Shown here: piece after piece, positions 50,400 to 61,388 of the stretch | Position numbering within the stretch: position 1 is the first letter of the stretch | Layout: each line of letters opens with the position of its first letter | NCBI GenBank assembly: GCA_026874595.1 | Contig: CM049320.1 | Coordinates: 24,714,214 to 24,778,213, forward strand | Source: Sipunculus nudus | Lineage: Eukaryota; Annelida; Sipuncula; Golfingiida; Sipunculidae | Direction: 5' to 3' | DNA: 64,000 bases | Position numbers and translations under genes: made by a program | The notes under the pieces: generated by a model | The model's database searches: none | What the model was told of the DNA's origin: nothing | Seen by the model: the letters and a program-made list of their open reading frames with translations, nothing else

Positions 50400-53230
50400 A
50401 ACCATCTTTGTATTGTATTGGTTTTCCTATAGGGCTGCCACCTGAAATCGTACTGCAATATTTAAATTTCGACTAATTATCAAATTGAATATCAAGATCA
50501 CCTGCCATCCGCACCTGCCGCCAATAATTCCTGTGATCTTGATGTTGGCGAGAGAATGAAGATTTACTGTATATAGTAAATGGTAAAGTGCAGAAGTCAA
50601 ACTGGAAAGACAACTTTTGTTGCTAAAACTCCCTTCCCCCCGCCTCACTCATTGCAGAGTTGGGTGAAGTTTATCCTCGGGTCAGCTGTATATGAATACT
50701 CATATTATCATGTCATAAAAACATAAATATGAACTTTAAGTGTTCAGTAATAAAGGTAAGGGTACATGATTCAAAATAGCACCGGTTGACGAGGGCATGT
50801 AGTACAGCACAGTCAAATAAATATATACCGCCATCTGGTGAGCAATGGATACATTATTATCTAAACAGACTGCACATCATCTTGAATACAAGGCAGGCAA
50901 ACGTATTCTTAATCTCATATTATTATCATATAACACACTTGCATATGAAATATATATTATTAATACATATTTTGCTTAAACTGAACCCATTCCCGGGAAT
51001 GAAACCTTTTTTTCTATTTATTTTTCCACAAAAAAAAAAAAGCATAAGGTTGTGTGATTCATTAAAAAAAAAACTATTGACACATCTACGAGTACTCTCA
51101 ACTCGGAAATGACGTCATCCACAGTGAAACCCCTGCGACAGAAAATCTCAGGAAAAGCTTAGTATTTCTGACACTGCATGACAGCTGCAAATTTTCAGGG
51201 AAGAATACAAACAACATGATTTGCAAGATTTAAGTCATTTCTAAATTTTACCTGGGACGTCAAATTTTTCACCAGCCTATCACATCAGGGCCCAGTCTCC
51301 GTGTGTTTATGTAATGCGCCCTACACATAACTAACCCCCATGCGAATACGTTTACCTAACCTGTTACGTAGTCACTGAATTAATATTCGACTCAGTATTT
51401 ATTAACATTGAACTATAGTTGGGGTGCATCATCATACATATAAAACTAAATCAACGTTGTTTCGTTCCTCCGAGAAAATTGTATATGCATTTAGGTAAAT
51501 TCTTGCGTTTAAAGTGCAAAACTTTTGATCTTTTAAGCCTCAATGTTTCCAGTTCTTACATACAGAGAATATTGCGGGCCTAGAATAAAAGAAATAAGAA
51601 TACATTTATATTGTATAAATATTCATATAATTACTGTCATTATACCTAAATAGCTGTATAATTAGTTCTTAAAGGTATGACAAGTACATGTATGCTGCTA
51701 AATTACAGATCTCCATTTTATCATTTTATATCATATATGTAAGAATTTTTCAACGGTTGTTCTATAATATGTTTTTTTAAATATTTATCTCTTAAATAAA
51801 CATACAATAAACAAAAAATCTACAAAAAAATGATATGATATCTAATTAATACAATAGTTTATACAATACTGACTCTCTCTTCTTTATTCATATTTATGTG
51901 TCTATTTTTTTTTCTATTAGCAAGTTATGATTTGAACAACTTAATTGAGCTAATGCTCGTCTATGTTTTATATTTGGTACACAAATCAAATATTTCTCTT
52001 AGGTAATAATTGATTTAAAACTACTGTAAAGTTCCAATTTACTACTTTTTTGAACATCACTTTACCGGTTTTGCATAGCCATATCTCTAATTCTAAATTT
52101 TAATCTCTCATCCCTCTCATCTTATGCCCATCCATTTATAAATATCAAAATATTGCATCAATACACATATCCAAGTACTGCATTGAAAAGTATACGTTTA
52201 CTTTGTGTTGGCCTTGTAATCTTTCCCTTTTCATCAAATTTATGAAACATGTTATAAAAGTACTTTGGGTACTTAGTAATATGATATCGGTTTAATTTAA
52301 CCCTATAATGCATACATTTGATTACCTGATTAACATTGCCCCAGTCAGCTAAATTAGTAGTATACTGTACTATATGAATTTAATTCTTTCTATAATCTCA
52401 CTCCTCTAATTACCCCAAAACTCCGACCCAATTAAACTGAAAAAAAAAGAATAAAATAAAATCTCATTGTTAAGTGACTAAACTTCTATGAAATGTTTTC
52501 AGGATACCAAATGCTCTCTCCGACTGTAGTGCCTGTTGCCGTTGAGTTTTGTACCATGTAAATTTCATTGTAAAATATATACCCGACTATTTATAAAATG
52601 ACACGGGGGAACATGATATGTTTTCAAGTGGACAATTATTTGATGTTGAGGGCGACTACATCATATTGTTTGGGAAGTTTGAAATAATACAGGAATAGGC
52701 AAGGTATAACCGTCCCCAGCCCCCCCCCCCCTTCAGGTATACGCGCAGTGTAGCCAAATACCGTTTGCAAATGGAAAGGATATATAATAACCTTTTAGTG
52801 GTATAATGAGTCAACTAAGAGGTAATGATGTAGTTGATGTAGATGTAGTTGAAAAATATACGCTTATAATGCCATCTGGCGAGCAACAGGCAAACTAATG
52901 TCAGAGTCATCCGAGCTGCATATCACTAACCGACGATAATGTCCGGCAGTTGACAGGAAACGTTTGAAAATGTTGAAGCTACAAGCTACAATTATTTAAG
53001 TGTAAAAGTTCTTATCATGCCTGAAACTAGGTCAATGTGGTGTTGTTCCTAGAAAATTCAAATACATACATATTTTCGTTTTACATTGAAAACCGGTTAA
53101 AACGCTTCAAGGCTCCTTATCTATATCCACATGAACTACATTGATAAAATATGATCCATACAGTACAGTGTCTATGTCCCTATCATTAATAAATATTCCG
53201 TAATTTATAAATTAACTACACCATGTCTAC
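50400..53230. other. AT-rich non-coding stretch
   Basis: No gene supported. It contains a poly-C run (about 52720-52732) and otherwise unremarkable AT-rich sequence. Confidence 0.5.
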
Positions 53231-53239
53231 ATCTAGGTG

Positions 53240-53620
53240 CACAATTCACAACAACTTTTATTAGATCACCAACTTTGCATTGTTTACAACCGTATACGGC
53301 TGTACTAGTAATTTCATCATTTGTGGATCGTGGACGCTAATTGTGCCGTCGGCGTGTGGCAGAGGAACGATGAGCGTCAGTCTGTATATCGGTCTGTCTG
53401 TCTGTCCATCCGTCCAAAATGGTGCTGACGCGATAACTTTCAACAAACTGACATTCAGTCACCATATTTACACCAATTATACATCAGGGCTAGTCCCGAG
53501 TTCGAATATGGATGACCTTTATGCATTTCAAGATCACATAGGTAGTCTAAATAAAGGAGATAGCGCAAGTATAGTCTACAACAAGCTTGGCTGCTCCCAG
53601 AGTGACCTCCCTGACCTTAC
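53240..53620 (+). repeat. Dispersed element with GTCTGTCTGTC head and CGATAACTTTC block
   Basis: GGTCTGTCTGTCTGTCCATC is followed by GACGCGATAACTTTCAACAA. This layout resembles the starts of the elements at 4342 (GTCTGTCCATC, CGCGATAACTT) and 47150. A TGACCT-CCC-TGACCT direct repeat lies at 53603-53617. Confidence 0.5.
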
Positions 53621-53621
53621 T

Positions 53622-53672
53622 AATATTATTATTATTATAATTATTAATTTTAACATTATTATTATTACTTTG
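53622..53672. repeat. ATT trinucleotide cluster
   Basis: Interrupted ATT/TAT repeats. Confidence 0.8.
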
Positions 53673-53809
53673 TAAAATAATAATTATTTTGTTGGAGGTA
53701 CCCGGCTCCATTTTAATTGCAAGCTTAACTTAGTATATGTTCCTCTGAAAAATTCCATTCCGGTTTCGGACTTCCTTACAGGACAGCATCACCCACGTCC
53801 TCTCATTTC

Positions 53810-54085
53810 AGTGGCGTATTCAGAATTCAAGAACAGAGGGCGTTAATACTGGGTTAGCGGTTGATGGGTATTAAGAGTAAATAATTTCTGAAAATGAGTA
53901 TATATTTTTTTGTGTTATAAATATATGTTTATATATTTATATATATACACACAATTTATATATTTATATTTATATGAAAATGTTTTGTAATAAAATCCAG
54001 AGGACTTTTGTTTCATTAAATACAGGTTAATAACTGGTACGAGGGGGAGGGTATGGGATGGGGTAGCTCCCCTCCCATATTGAGA
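53810..54085. mobile_element. Possible fragment of a CAGTGGCG-type non-autonomous element
   Basis: Starts CAGTGGCGTATTCAGAATTC and ends in a G-rich then C-rich stretch near 54040-54080, a layout like the GGATCC-ended elements. No clear inverted end was found. Confidence 0.3.
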
Positions 54086-54519
54086 AAATGTTTAATTGTG
54101 CATTTTAAAGAGGCAGATTTCACCAAGAAGATGAGGAATTTCTGTTCCTCAACTACTATTTTCTAAAATGTCTTTGCATAACGTAGTCAAACTTAGGGGG
54201 TAGGGGTTCACGTGTGGCCGGCTTTAATAATACATTTCTTCACAATTAGAGATTAAGTGGAAAGTCCAAACATTCAACATGTAATCACCCAGCAGAATGT
54301 AATAACGGAATGACTCGATCCCTTACTATAGAATCATTAGGATACTACCTTAATTAATGGAGCAAATCACAGAGCTGTCCTCTACATATGCATAAGAAAG
54401 TACTAAACTGTGGATAACTTTTTAGTTTAATTGCTTGGGCATAAAAATGATCTCTTTAAAAAAATTAATTACAAATAACTGAAAAAAGATAACATGACAG
54501 ATGTTACAGCTGAACCGGG

Positions 54520-54533
54520 GGGGGGGGGGGCGG
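54520..54533. repeat. Poly-G tract
   Basis: Run of about 13 G, followed by a short G/C-rich segment. Confidence 0.9.
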
Positions 54534-54687
54534 GGCGGCGCCACTTCATTTTAAATACTGGTGCTAACTAGTCCCGGTGACAACTGCACCTGAGGGCCCT
54601 GGGTATGTCGTCATCCCCATTACTGGGTCATACCTCCGAGGATCCCTGTCGTTTGTGACCGATACACTGCCGCTCGGCACGGCATGC

Positions 54688-54888
54688 ATTCCATAATAAT
54701 AATTATTATTATTATTGTTATCAATATTATTATTTTACTTATTAATATCATTATAAATTATTATTATTGATTATTCATGTCTCACTACAAACAAAGAGAG
54801 GCTACATAAAATGATTACTTAAAATATGAAACTATGCCCGGAGTCTGCAACCTTTTAACAAAATATAGTTCATACACGTAAATTATTA

Positions 54889-54926
<38 letters not shown>

Positions 54927-55019
54927 ATATTATAAATTTATTATTAATTTATTATAATCATTAGTGGTACAGTATCAGTAGTAGTGGTAGTAGAAGTAGT
55001 AGTAGTATCATCAATATTA

Positions 55020-55068
<49 letters not shown>

Positions 55069-55082
55069 ATTATTACTAGTAA
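54688..55082. repeat. ATT trinucleotide repeat cluster
   Basis: Three blocks of ATT/TTA repeats (about 54688-54770, 54886-54960 and 55016-55082), with an AGTAGT stretch near 54977-55005. Confidence 0.9.
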
Positions 55083-55099
55083 TAATAGAAGTATTAGTA

Positions 55100-56430
55100 G
55101 TTAACTCACTGCCACGCATGTACTAAAATTAATAAACTAAACATCAAGCTTTAAACATTGGCTACACTCCCGTCTTGGCATGAAACCACAGGGTTGGTTT
55201 GAGCATAGAGTTACGCCATCTGGTGGCTAAAGTTAAAACTAACATGTATATAACAACGTGGTGACGGGGAGAATTTTAATTAGATAAACGGATGTATGTG
55301 ATGAACTTATCGTTTTTTGGTGCAGATTTTGGTGAATGGATCAGTGTCTTGAGACCCCTGGACGGTCATAATCGTTTAGAACCCAGACCCCGGTATTAAG
55401 TTATTAAATCGTTTTTTGGGTCATTTTGTTTCTGTAGCTGTAATTACCTATAAAGAAATGGAAGTCGCTCTTTGCCAAAAAAAAAAAAAAATAAAATAAA
55501 ATAATAATGAGTTCTGTTGGCAGGGACGAAAAGGGATACACCTATTGCTTTAATAAGTGTATCTCCAAATTGAAAGAAGAAGATTCCCCTTAGTCTGTCG
55601 CTGTAATCAATGTAATATTTGTATATCTGGCTTGCTGATTACAACATTATTTAAATAAATTTTCCCTTACCCCGTTCCATCGAAAGCTGGGCTTGATTTT
55701 TATAATTTTAATGTATTTCCTCTTTGAAATCCACAGTCTAGCGTCCGTCAGTCGTTTTTGTATAATTAATTTCTCATAGAATATTTTTTTAAAGATCTGT
55801 ATCAAAAGATGAACATTGAATGTTCATATAAGAGATAATGGCATAGACATATAATATTGCATCTTAAACTATTTTTGTTTTGTAGTTGGGACATTTAATA
55901 ATGCCAAATAGGTATTTAATCCAGGTTAATACGCCCGTTACTAACGCCCAGTCACCAAGAATATGCTATTTAGCCCTGTAATGGTCTTGTCAATGCAGCG
56001 ATATTTTCCCTAAAGTGTTTACAAATACATTCTCACGTAGGAATTCATTCTGTTATCTTATTGTACTTTTTTATATTTTGTGTAACATGTTGTATAACAA
56101 ATAATCATATATTTGTGGCCTTTGAGCAATATCGAAATAGCTATAATTAAAAGATTTGCTTGTTTAAACCTTTTTTACGTCAAGAATAACATGCATAATA
56201 TGGCATTTATAGGCCTGTCCGAATTATATTTCTTCAGCAATAAAAGCGCTAATTGCCATATGATTGTTTTGTTGCTTCTTGCTGTTCATAAATACATGAC
56301 GAATTCCTGGGGGAATACTTTGCAAAATGTCGGGTTCCAATCTGACTAAGATACACTGCCTTACACACATACACATATGACTGTGGTGTATGCAATTAGG
56401 AAAATAAACATTTACAGCTTTCATAATGCT
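55100..56430. other. Non-coding stretch downstream of GT15 copy A
   Basis: No gene supported. It contains a poly-A tract (about 55477-55490). The 3' UTR of the copy A transcript should lie in its right part, but no consensus AATAAA on the minus strand stands out close to the stop. Confidence 0.4.
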
Positions 56431-56436
56431 TCCCAT

Positions 56437-57453
56437 TCACCCCCTTAGCGGGCTGTTACTGCATCTTTTATGAAAATACCCTACGCTCCGAAAACGATGT
56501 GTTTTGTTTTCAGGGAGAAATAGGGACACTCCAATGGTCTTAATGGGACCATCTCCCCAACGGTAGTAGAATATTCCTCCTAATCTGTCGATGTACTTTA
56601 TGTAAGACTTGTACTCGGGGGTTGTCCAGAGACTAACTTTGCTGATTTCGAAGTTATTAAAATAAGTCATTCTTTCTGGCATTTGGTGGAAGAACTGCGG
56701 TTTGATTTGTTTCATTTCGATGTATTTTCGCGTTGCATTCCATAACCCAAACACACAAGGTGGGCTGTCTTGAAACTTACACATGTATCCGTAATATATA
56801 TCTCTGTCGCGCATGAAACGAAAAATATCATGTTCCACTGGGTTGCGAAGACGGGAATCGTCATCTAGTCTCCAAATATAGTCGAGGTGCTTAATGATCG
56901 GTTGTTCTGTAACCAGCTTGGATTGAAAGCGACACATGTGCTTGTAGCCAATGGATCGGGGTGGTTTGCAGTGGTCTCTGGGCCATTGGCGTTTTGGAAG
57001 AAGAAAGTCAGGCAGTTTAAAATGAATTTCCTGAAAGAATATTGATGAATTTGTCGAATTTCTAATCCGGGGAATAGAACTTACAAAATCCTTGGAATGA
57101 AATATGATCACGGGATAGGGGAATTGCCCGGTAAAATATCGATCGACGGATGTGAGTAAGCTGATTAGTGTGTCCTGTCGACCTATTTTGGTAAGTACGT
57201 AGATGGCCGCTTTTGGTTTGTCAGGCGGCCAGGGTTTCATCATCTTGAAAAATCTAATACATTCTGTGTTGTTTTCCTTGCTTTCGGTTGCAACCCCTGT
57301 GCTGCCTTCTCCCAGTCCGAGTGAAAATAGAATTTTCGTCGTTCCGAGAATGTTATCATATAGCTGTTCATTATAGGGTAGGAAGAGTAAAATTGTGATG
57401 ACGCATACTGTAGCACAGATTGCGACAGCGATTCGATTTCTTCCAGACATCAT
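56437..57453 (-). CDS. GT15 (Kre2/Mnt1-type) alpha-mannosyltransferase-like protein, copy A
   Basis: Intronless reading frame of 338 codons. A short cytosolic tail (residues 1-7) precedes one hydrophobic segment (about 8-27), giving a type II Golgi-enzyme layout; a short stem and a catalytic domain (about 78-332) follow. Matches to the GT15 family are the Y-K-H-M-C-R-F block (170-176), W-R-L-D-D-D (194-199, metal-binding region), N-N-F-E-I (266-270), Y-Y-R-W-G-D (296-301) and G-Y-F-H (325-328). By family alignment E269, D301 and H328 correspond to yeast Kre2 E329, D361 and H388. Conserved cysteines include C65, C162, C174, C225, C233 and C331. N-glycosylation sequons start at N61, N132, N135, N239 and N316. 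Known members transfer mannose from GDP-mannose in alpha-1,2 linkage in the Golgi lumen; the substrate here is unknown. Yeast Kre2 is about 100 residues longer, mostly in the stem. The start is the first of two adjacent Met codons, just before the membrane segment. A paralogue lies about 2.9 kb upstream on the same strand. Confidence 0.9.
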   Translation of the reverse strand: MMSGRNRIAVAICATVCVITILLFLPYNEQLYDNILGTTKILFSLGLGEGSTGVATESKENNTECIRFFKMMKPWPPDKPKAAIYVLTKIGRQDTLISLLTSVDRYFTGQFPYPVIIFHSKDFVSSIPRIRNSTNSSIFFQEIHFKLPDFLLPKRQWPRDHCKPPRSIGYKHMCRFQSKLVTEQPIIKHLDYIWRLDDDSRLRNPVEHDIFRFMRDRDIYYGYMCKFQDSPPCVFGLWNATRKYIEMKQIKPQFFHQMPERMTYFNNFEISKVSLWTTPEYKSYIKYIDRLGGIFYYRWGDGPIKTIGVSLFLPENKTHRFRSVGYFHKRCSNSPLRG

Positions 57454-60365
57454 GTTCCTGTTGAATCTCTATAAGTAAATCTGCACAGAACTCCGGCATA
57501 ATGGAGATTTAAATCATACAATTATTTGTTCTGACTTAAACATGAACATTAAAAGGAATGTAATTTCTTGTAGTAGCAATATTTGTAATTTTCATAAATT
57601 ATTTCAGCCTAAATATCGTGGATCATCTAAAGTAAATCTTCATACACATGGAAATCTAAATAAAAATACACTTGGGCAACAACCATACATTAAGCTGCAG
57701 AAACTCCTTGACATCGAGGATATATAATTTCTAAACGTCTGGAATCAGAGTTGCGTTAGTTTAATGGTATCAGGAATAAAATATTTAAAAAAAATCTTTT
57801 TCTTCACTGAATAATTTTTAGGAAATCATCAGGTCTCTACAGATTAGAAAAGGTCTCTTATAAGATACGGCATTTTGTCTGAGTCATTGGATCACCCTAA
57901 CTCATACATCCTAGATCGTGCATTGTTTAGCTGTGTTTTCAATATTGCCCAAAATTGACCATATTATCTTGCAACAAGAAGCATGCGCATAAAGGTAAGA
58001 TATAAAATGAGAATAAGGAAAGGATATAGAGAATATAGAAGAAGAAAAATGAACGAATTACACAGGAACGGATGAAATGATGCCTCAAGGAGATGAAGTC
58101 AAGAAGAGGAAGACAACAATACCTACCTTCAAGAACATACTTCAGGTATGTGCTTTACTATGAACAGAGACCTTTTTCATTATCTCAAACAAAAAGAGTA
58201 TTACAGCTTGAAGAGGCTGACAATGTTATATAGATATCTGTGTATCTTTTTCCTATTATCGTTAGAACACAAGCCAATAGAAGGGGCTGTATTCATACAT
58301 CATTTTCTCATGATTAAAATGCACGTCTTTTCGCCTTTTAAAACAACATTCTGCTTAACGAGATAACTGCGTAGCTTTCAAGAAACCAATACATATGATC
58401 GGCGTACTCATGACTTCCGCATGACATCATGGTGGCCTTTTTCAACATTTGTTTCCCAATGAATATCATAACGAAACGTGCAAACAATTTACTATACTTC
58501 TAAGACAACCTTCCGCTCGGTGTGGTGGTAGTTTGACAGTGCATTGTCTGATGTGCATCAAGCTTTATTGCATTAACTAAAGGAACAATAGACCTCTCCC
58601 ACATGCAAATTACATGTCATTCGATGAATGTCAATGAATTGTTAAAAAATGAGAAGGAAAAAAACGAAAAGTGCCTTCTAGCTGCCATTCACGAGTCGCA
58701 CAGCAGGTGAATTACCTAACATCTACGTGATATCCAAATATAAAAGTGTTTAAGACAAAATTACCTCAGGTTTAAAGATATATGTATCAAATGGTACATG
58801 ACATGATATTGTACACAAGAATCGATAATCAATCAAGGTAGATTGAAATAGTCGATAAAACCAAGGAGGACAAGTCGCAAGGGAAGAATTGTAGTCGAAA
58901 TGGAAGCTGACCAGGTAACAGCTGTGAGTGACCTCGAATGAGAATATACGATTACAAAACAACTCCGTTAGTGCTGAATCATTCACCACTTAATAATAAA
59001 CATTTTAGGTTTTAAGATACTATTTTCGAGGCGATGAAGTCATGGATGCCGGGCAAATAAAAAGCTGCAGTCTATATCCTCACCCGATATGGACCAGGGG
59101 GCGCGCCTTAAAAAATCCTTTTGCAAGTGGATCATCATTTCATCAGGCTGTGGGGCTATCTAATTACTACATGTCCCTCAAATTGACTTTCACTTGTTTC
59201 AAAGGATTTTTTGTCCCGGAGCTACCTCGATGTTAAGTGTTGGGAGTTTTCCAGTCCTAACGATTACATTTGGGGCCCTTCTAACTCACGGGGGAAGGGG
59301 GGGTGGGCGTCAGACAGCCAGATGTCGGTACATAAATTATAGAAAAAAATTGGTTGGTCAATTCTATTCTGTGAATAAAACAGGCAAAAGGGAGAGTACT
59401 AGAATGCATGTATATTTTGAGAAATTAACATTAAATGTATATTTAATCGAAGAATAATGGCAACATGGGCAAATATTACGCACGTCTACTTAAATAAACG
59501 ATAAACCAAAAGATACTGCTCCTGACGACTTGAAGGGATTGGGAAACTCTTTTAACTGTTTATCATCATCGGAGTAATCCTTTGACGTGACTTCATTGTT
59601 TGCTCAGTCATTACACTATGTCTGTCACAAGTAACGACTGATATTGCTTTGACTGATCATAGTCATTTGTATGGACCCGGATGTTTGTACTGGCTTCGAA
59701 ATTTCCCGTTGTAAACGTAAGCCTGGCACATTTTATGTATTAAAAAAAAACTGTATAAGAGAGAATTAACAAATATACATTATTTATTTGTTCATATTAA
59801 TATTCGTGACAAGTAACGTTTTGTATCCGTGTATTATTAGAATTATATTTATTTATGTACCACTTTTTACGTCCTGCATATCATCAATACCCCTTGTAAT
59901 CAGTTTTGAAGATATGTCAACTTTACTGGTTTTACTGATACACTAAAAGCCAGTGTGAATACATTATTTACATGTTTTACCCGATTTGCCAGGTGTTGTC
60001 CTGACCTTACGTGGTATTCCATGAAAATGTTGCCACCAAGTCCTCTGTTTATGTCCTCATGATAAACATTACAAAAGACACCCTGCATTACGTCCTCAGT
60101 ATGACAGACGGTTTCATGATATCCAATCTAAGGGTTATTGTTTTTATGAAATTTTTATACAATAAGTAAACACGTATGATTTTATTATTCTACGGTTAAA
60201 TACTAATATGTGGTCAGTTTGACAGGAAAGCTCATACTGCTTCAACTTTTAAAAATCCCGAAACCGTTTTCATTACTGTCAGACCAAGTTTAGCAAATTG
60301 ATATATAACTTTTGTTCCTTTTTAAACGTAGTCCAATCAGTGTGAGTATAAATGTTAGTATATTG
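57454..60365. other. Spacer between the GT15 paralogues
   Basis: 2.9 kb without a supportable gene. It should hold the promoter of copy A and the 3' end of copy B. A weak plus-strand exon candidate at 58077-58145 is listed under findings. Open frames at 58148, 59042 and 59194 look like chance. Confidence 0.45.
60181..60186 (-). other. Candidate polyadenylation signal for GT15 copy B
   Basis: The plus strand reads TTTATT, so the minus strand reads AATAAA, about 180 bases downstream of the stop codon of the GT15 gene ending at 60366. The position fits a short 3' UTR. The hexamer is common by chance in AT-rich DNA, so support is weak without transcript ends. Confidence 0.3.
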
Positions 60366-61388
60366 TTAATCTGATGTCAATATATGCTTTGGCGGTGGCT
60401 TATTGACACACCCACGGTGAAAATACCCTATGCGACGAAAATGATGAGTTTTGTTTTCAGGGACGAAGAGGGACACTGCAATCGTCTTAATAGGAGCATC
60501 TCCCCAGCGATAATAGTAGATTCCACCAAGTCTGTCGATGTATTCAATATAATCTTTGTACTCTGGGCTAGTCCATAGACTGACTTTACTGATTGCAAAG
60601 TTATTATAATAAGCCGTTAATTCTGGCATTTGGTAGAAGAATGTCGGTTTGATTTGTTTAATTTCAATATATTTTCTCGTTGCATTCCATAACCCAAACA
60701 CGCAATCTGGAAAGTCTGGATATCTACACATGTATCCGTAATATATATCTTTATCGCGCATGAATCGAAACACATCAAATTCTACTGGATTACGAACACT
60801 GGAATCATCATCTAGTCTCCAAATATAATCGAGCTGCTCAATGATCGGCTGCTCTGTCACTAACTTAGATTGAAAGCGACACATGTGTTTGTATCCTATC
60901 GCTTTTTTGCAGTGCGGCTTCGGCCATTCCATTATTGGTGGAAGAAAGTCAGGGATTTTGAATTCAATTTCTTGAAAGAATATGGATGAATTGGTCCAAT
61001 TCCGAATCATAGGAAGCGAGTTTCGAATCAATTTTGAGTGAAATATAATCAATGGATATTCCCACAGTCTGGTGAAATGAACATCGACTGACCAAAGTAA
61101 GTTTTTAAGGCGCGCACCTCGGCCAGCTCGGGTGAGAATATAGATTGCAGCTTTTGGTTTGTCCGTTGGCCATGACTTCATCATCTCGAAAAACCTGATA
61201 CATTCTGTGTTGTTCTCCTGGCATCTTGACTCTAATCGTCTTTCTTTCAGTCCGAATGACAACACAATTTTCGTCAGACCGTGGGAGAACTCAGGAAATT
61301 CTCCATTATATATTAGGAAAAGATACATTGTGATGATACTGACAAAAGCAGTGAAGATAACAGCAGATCGCCAGAACCTAAACACCAT
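60366..61388 (-). CDS. GT15 (Kre2/Mnt1-type) mannosyltransferase-like protein, copy B, catalytic Glu replaced
   Basis: Intronless reading frame of 340 codons, clearly paralogous to the copy at 56437-57453 over nearly its whole length. The order is the same: cytosolic tail (1-7), membrane segment (about 8-26), stem, then GT15 domain (about 76-328). The family blocks are present: Y-K-H-M-C-R-F (166-172), W-R-L-D-D-D (190-195), Y-Y-R-W-G-D (292-297) and G-Y-F-H (321-324). The family N-F-E-I block reads N-N-F-A-I (262-266). Residue 265 is Ala (GCA) where copy A has Glu (GAA), at the position matching yeast Kre2 E329, the proposed catalytic glutamate. The metal motif, the RWGD aspartate and the His are kept, and the frame has no stop or frameshift, so this is not an obvious pseudogene. 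The bases before the ATG (AAAC, then ATGG) give a good start context. Activity is uncertain: it may be altered, non-catalytic, or use another residue. Confidence 0.88.
   Translation of the reverse strand: MVFRFWRSAVIFTAFVSIITMYLFLIYNGEFPEFSHGLTKIVLSFGLKERRLESRCQENNTECIRFFEMMKSWPTDKPKAAIYILTRAGRGARLKNLLWSVDVHFTRLWEYPLIIFHSKLIRNSLPMIRNWTNSSIFFQEIEFKIPDFLPPIMEWPKPHCKKAIGYKHMCRFQSKLVTEQPIIEQLDYIWRLDDDSSVRNPVEFDVFRFMRDKDIYYGYMCRYPDFPDCVFGLWNATRKYIEIKQIKPTFFYQMPELTAYYNNFAISKVSLWTSPEYKDYIEYIDRLGGIYYYRWGDAPIKTIAVSLFVPENKTHHFRRIGYFHRGCVNKPPPKHILTSD

Noticed and set aside
53280-53675. 131-codon plus-strand frame
   Set aside because: Covers a dispersed repeat and ends in an ATT microsatellite.
56437-61388. 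GT15 genes as bacterial or fungal contamination
   Set aside because: Flanks hold the same animal-type repeats and composition as the rest of the window, and two diverged copies share one locus.
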